From DASPTB01 sp035623615 (GTDB taxonomy: Bacteria; Actinomycetota; UBA4738), in NCBI GenBank assembly GCA_035623615.1, contig DASPTB010000223.1, positions 1 to 7,011 of the forward strand: a stretch of DNA of 7,011 bases, written 5' to 3'. Below are positions 5,293 through 7,011 of the stretch, piece by piece. The position numbers were made by a program, and so were the translations under genes. Under the pieces are notes generated by a model that made no database searches, had not been told where the DNA came from, and saw nothing but the letters and a program-made list of their open reading frames with translations. Each line of letters opens with the position of its first letter. The first letter of the stretch is position 1.

Positions 5293-6699
5293 CTATCCGC
5301 TGGAACGATTCCGCCGCCGAAAGCCGGCGAAGAACATGGCGTCGGTGCCCTCGCGGTGCGGCCAGAGGCGATGGGACGGCGCACGGCCACCGGGACCCGG
5401 GACGGACAGCGGCTCGAAGTCGTCCCGCTTGGACAGGAAAGCCCACACGGCCGCCTCGGTCTCGGCCGGGGGGAACGTGCAGACCGAGTACACGAGCCTT
5501 CCGCCGGGCCGAACGGTCTCGGCCGCCCCGCAGAGGATCTCCACCTGGAGCCCGGCGAGACGGTCGAGCTCCTCGCGGCGGGGGCGCCACAGGAGCTCGG
5601 GCCGGCGGCGGGCGGCTCCGATCCCCGAGCAGGGCGCGTCCACGAGGACCGCGTCGAAGGACGCCCGCGGCGCGGGGCGGCGGGCGTCCTGGGCGAGCAC
5701 GAGGATCGGGACTCCAAGCCGATCCGCGGTCGCGCGCACCAGCGAGGCCCGCGTGCGGGACACGTCGGCGGCTACCGCCCGGCCGCCGGGCTGCACGAGG
5801 CACGCGAGGTGCGAGGCCTTCCCCCCGGGACCGGCGCAGGCGTCCAGAACCTGTTCTCCCGGCCGCACCTCGAGCGCGGCGCCCACGAGCATGGACGCCT
5901 CCTCCTGGACGGTGACGCGGCCCTCGACGAACGCTGGAAGGTGCGTGGGATCGGTGGAACGGATGCGGATCGCGTCCGGATGGTGCGCGCCGGGAACGGG
6001 GTCAAGCCCTGCGGCCCCCAGCTCCTCCAGGACGCCGGCGGCGGTCGCCTTGCACGTGTTGACACGCAGGCACATCGGGGCCTGCGCCGCGAGCGCCGAC
6101 GCCGCCGCCTCGACCTCGTCTGCTGGGAGGATCCGGCGCAGCTCCGCCACCGCCCAGACCGAGAGACCGGTCAGCAGCGAGACGGCCTCGTCGTCGTCGC
6201 CGGCGATCTCGGGCGGCGGCGAGGTCGCGATGCGGCGGAGCACGGCGTTCACGAAGCCCCGCGCGCGCCAGGGGGCGAGGCTCACGGTCTCGCCGACCGC
6301 CGCGTGAGCCGGGATCCTCGTGTGCCGGAGCTGGAACACCCCCAGCCGGAGGATCGCGATCACGGGCGGGTCGATGGACTCGTGGTCGCGCCGGGCAGCC
6401 GCCTGGATCTCCCTGTCCAGTGGGATCAGGTGCCGGAGTGTGCCGTACGTGAGGTCGGCGGCGAGCCGGCGGTCACGGTCGGAGAGGGCGGAGCGCTGCA
6501 GCGCGGCGGAGAGCGCCAGGTTCGAGTACGCGTCGTCCTCCGCGACGCGGCGGACCACGCCGAGCGCGACCGACCGCGCCGTCGGCGCGGGCCGGGACGG
6601 CGCCGCCCGGCGCGGCCGACGAGGCCGTCCGGCGCGCCCCGGCGTCGAGCCGGACCCGCGGCTACCCGAGTCGCTCGCCCGGTTGCGGTCGGTAGCCAT
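5293..6699 (-). CDS. rsmB: 16S rRNA (cytosine-5)-methyltransferase RsmB/Sun family
   Basis: SAM-dependent methyltransferase expected to make m5C967 (E. coli numbering) in 16S rRNA. The 468-residue protein has an Arg/Pro/Ser-rich basic extension (1-40), a NusB-like RNA-binding helical domain (about 41-165; DRRLAADLTYGTLR at 76-89 and RGFVNAVLRR at 147-156 are typical) and a C-terminal Rossmann methyltransferase domain (about 205-465). The latter shows the SAM loop LDACAGPGGK (286-295), the motif IV cysteine DAPCSG (C357) and the motif VI catalytic cysteine YSVCTFPPAE (C407), so both cysteines used in the m5C reaction are present. LWPHREGTDAMFFAGFRR (445-462) is the usual C-terminal block. The ATG is preceded by AAGGAG and overlaps the fmt end by 38 nt. 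The gene is called fmu or sun in some genomes. Confidence 0.95.
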   Translation of the reverse strand: MATDRNRASDSGSRGSGSTPGRAGRPRRPRRAAPSRPAPTARSVALGVVRRVAEDDAYSNLALSAALQRSALSDRDRRLAADLTYGTLRHLIPLDREIQAAARRDHESIDPPVIAILRLGVFQLRHTRIPAHAAVGETVSLAPWRARGFVNAVLRRIATSPPPEIAGDDDEAVSLLTGLSVWAVAELRRILPADEVEAAASALAAQAPMCLRVNTCKATAAGVLEELGAAGLDPVPGAHHPDAIRIRSTDPTHLPAFVEGRVTVQEEASMLVGAALEVRPGEQVLDACAGPGGKASHLACLVQPGGRAVAADVSRTRASLVRATADRLGVPILVLAQDARRPAPRASFDAVLVDAPCSGIGAARRRPELLWRPRREELDRLAGLQVEILCGAAETVRPGGRLVYSVCTFPPAETEAAVWAFLSKRDDFEPLSVPGPGGRAPSHRLWPHREGTDAMFFAGFRRRNRSSG

Positions 6700-7011
6700 T
6701 CAGGAACTCCTTCGCCTGCATCGGGCGCTTCCCTTCGGGCTGAACGACCTTCAACTCGAGCCAGCCGCCCGCCGACGCGAGGCCCGTGGCGATGTACAGC
6801 CCGCTCCTCATCGCCACGAGCTCGCCCGGCTGGACCGGGCCCGACGAAATGACGCCGAAGCCTTCTGCGGACACCCGAAGCACCTTCAGCCGCTTCCCGC
6901 GAAACGTCGTCGTTGCCCCTGGGGTGGGGAATAAGGCCCGCACCTGCCGGGCGATCTCATCGGACGAGCGTGACCAGTCGATGACCTCGTCGTCGCTCGT
7001 GAGCTTCGCCG
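6662..7011 (-). CDS. fmt: Methionyl-tRNA formyltransferase, C-terminal part only
   Basis: Formylates initiator Met-tRNA using 10-formyltetrahydrofolate. Only the last 115 complete codons are in the window; the first complete one starts at 7009. They correspond to the C-terminal OB-fold tRNA-binding domain and the linker before it. Hand translation past the GTG at 6943 continues the frame upstream as AKLTSDDEVIDWSRSSDEIA, which matches the family's KLT...IDWS block. It is followed by VRALFPTPGATT and the downstream barrel strands through LKVVQPEGKRPM and FLNGYRP, the usual Fmt ending. The catalytic N-terminal domain lies outside the window. The TAG stop at 6664-6662 sits inside the rsmB start region. 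The fmt-rsmB-rpe order is common in Actinomycetota. Confidence 0.95.
   Translation of the reverse strand, partial: AKLTSDDEVIDWSRSSDEIARQVRALFPTPGATTTFRGKRLKVLRVSAEGFGVISSGPVQPGELVAMRSGLYIATGLASAGGWLELKVVQPEGKRPMQAKEFLNGYRPQPGERLG
6707..6712 (-). promoter_or_regulatory. Strong ribosome binding site deciding the rsmB start
   Basis: AAGGAG lies 7 nt upstream of ATG 6699, inside the fmt coding sequence. It argues that the 40-residue basic N-terminal extension of RsmB is really translated, and that rsmB overlaps fmt by 38 nt. Confidence 0.7.

Noticed and set aside
5224..6852. A 542-codon plus-strand open frame, plus a 462-codon one at 4919-6307
   Set aside because: Both lie opposite rpe, rsmB and fmt, have shadow-like Arg/Gly- or Ser/Arg-rich composition, and show no family motif.

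Overview
This high-G+C window (visibly about 70% G+C, not computed) is a compact bacterial housekeeping region in which every gene I can support lies on the minus strand. Read in the direction of transcription, from high to low coordinates, the order is fmt (3' end only), rsmB, rpe, a REC-GGDEF response regulator, an FMN riboswitch, ribD, ribE, ribBA and ribH (5' part only). The fmt-rsmB-rpe-rib order resembles that of Actinomycetota (in Mycobacterium tuberculosis, fmt, fmu, rpe and ribG are adjacent). The RGHEGR form of the GTP cyclohydrolase II motif also fits that phylum. The lineage below phylum cannot be read from this window, and the phylum assignment is an inference.

Region 3683-7011 holds a tightly packed group for translation and central carbon metabolism: Met-tRNA formyltransferase, 16S rRNA m5C methyltransferase and ribulose-phosphate 3-epimerase. 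A receiver-GGDEF protein is coupled to it; its GTG start overlaps the rpe stop codon. This signalling gene is the only non-housekeeping member. Its active-site motif is GGDDF rather than GG(D/E)EF, it lacks the usual inhibitory-site RxxD, and it carries an insert before the last conserved block.

Region 3368-3682 is the only intergenic stretch of real size. It contains a possible hairpin after the regulator gene, a putative -10 element with an inverted repeat over the expected start of transcription, a well-conserved FMN riboswitch aptamer, and a leader with competing candidate terminator and start-codon-sequestering helices.

Region 1-3367 is a complete riboflavin pathway set. RibA and RibB activities (fused in RibBA) start from GTP and ribulose 5-phosphate, RibD carries out deamination and reduction, RibH makes lumazine and RibE makes riboflavin. 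The genes overlap by 20, 4 and 4 nt, which suggests translational coupling under FMN feedback. Rpe interconverts ribulose 5-phosphate, the RibB substrate, with xylulose 5-phosphate, so its place beside the rib genes makes metabolic sense.

I see no mobile element, CRISPR array, tRNA or rRNA. Long plus-strand open frames are antisense shadows of high-G+C genes. I do not see evidence for a wholly new system; the REC-GGDDF gene placed between rpe and ribD and the riboswitch expression platform are the points most worth checking.
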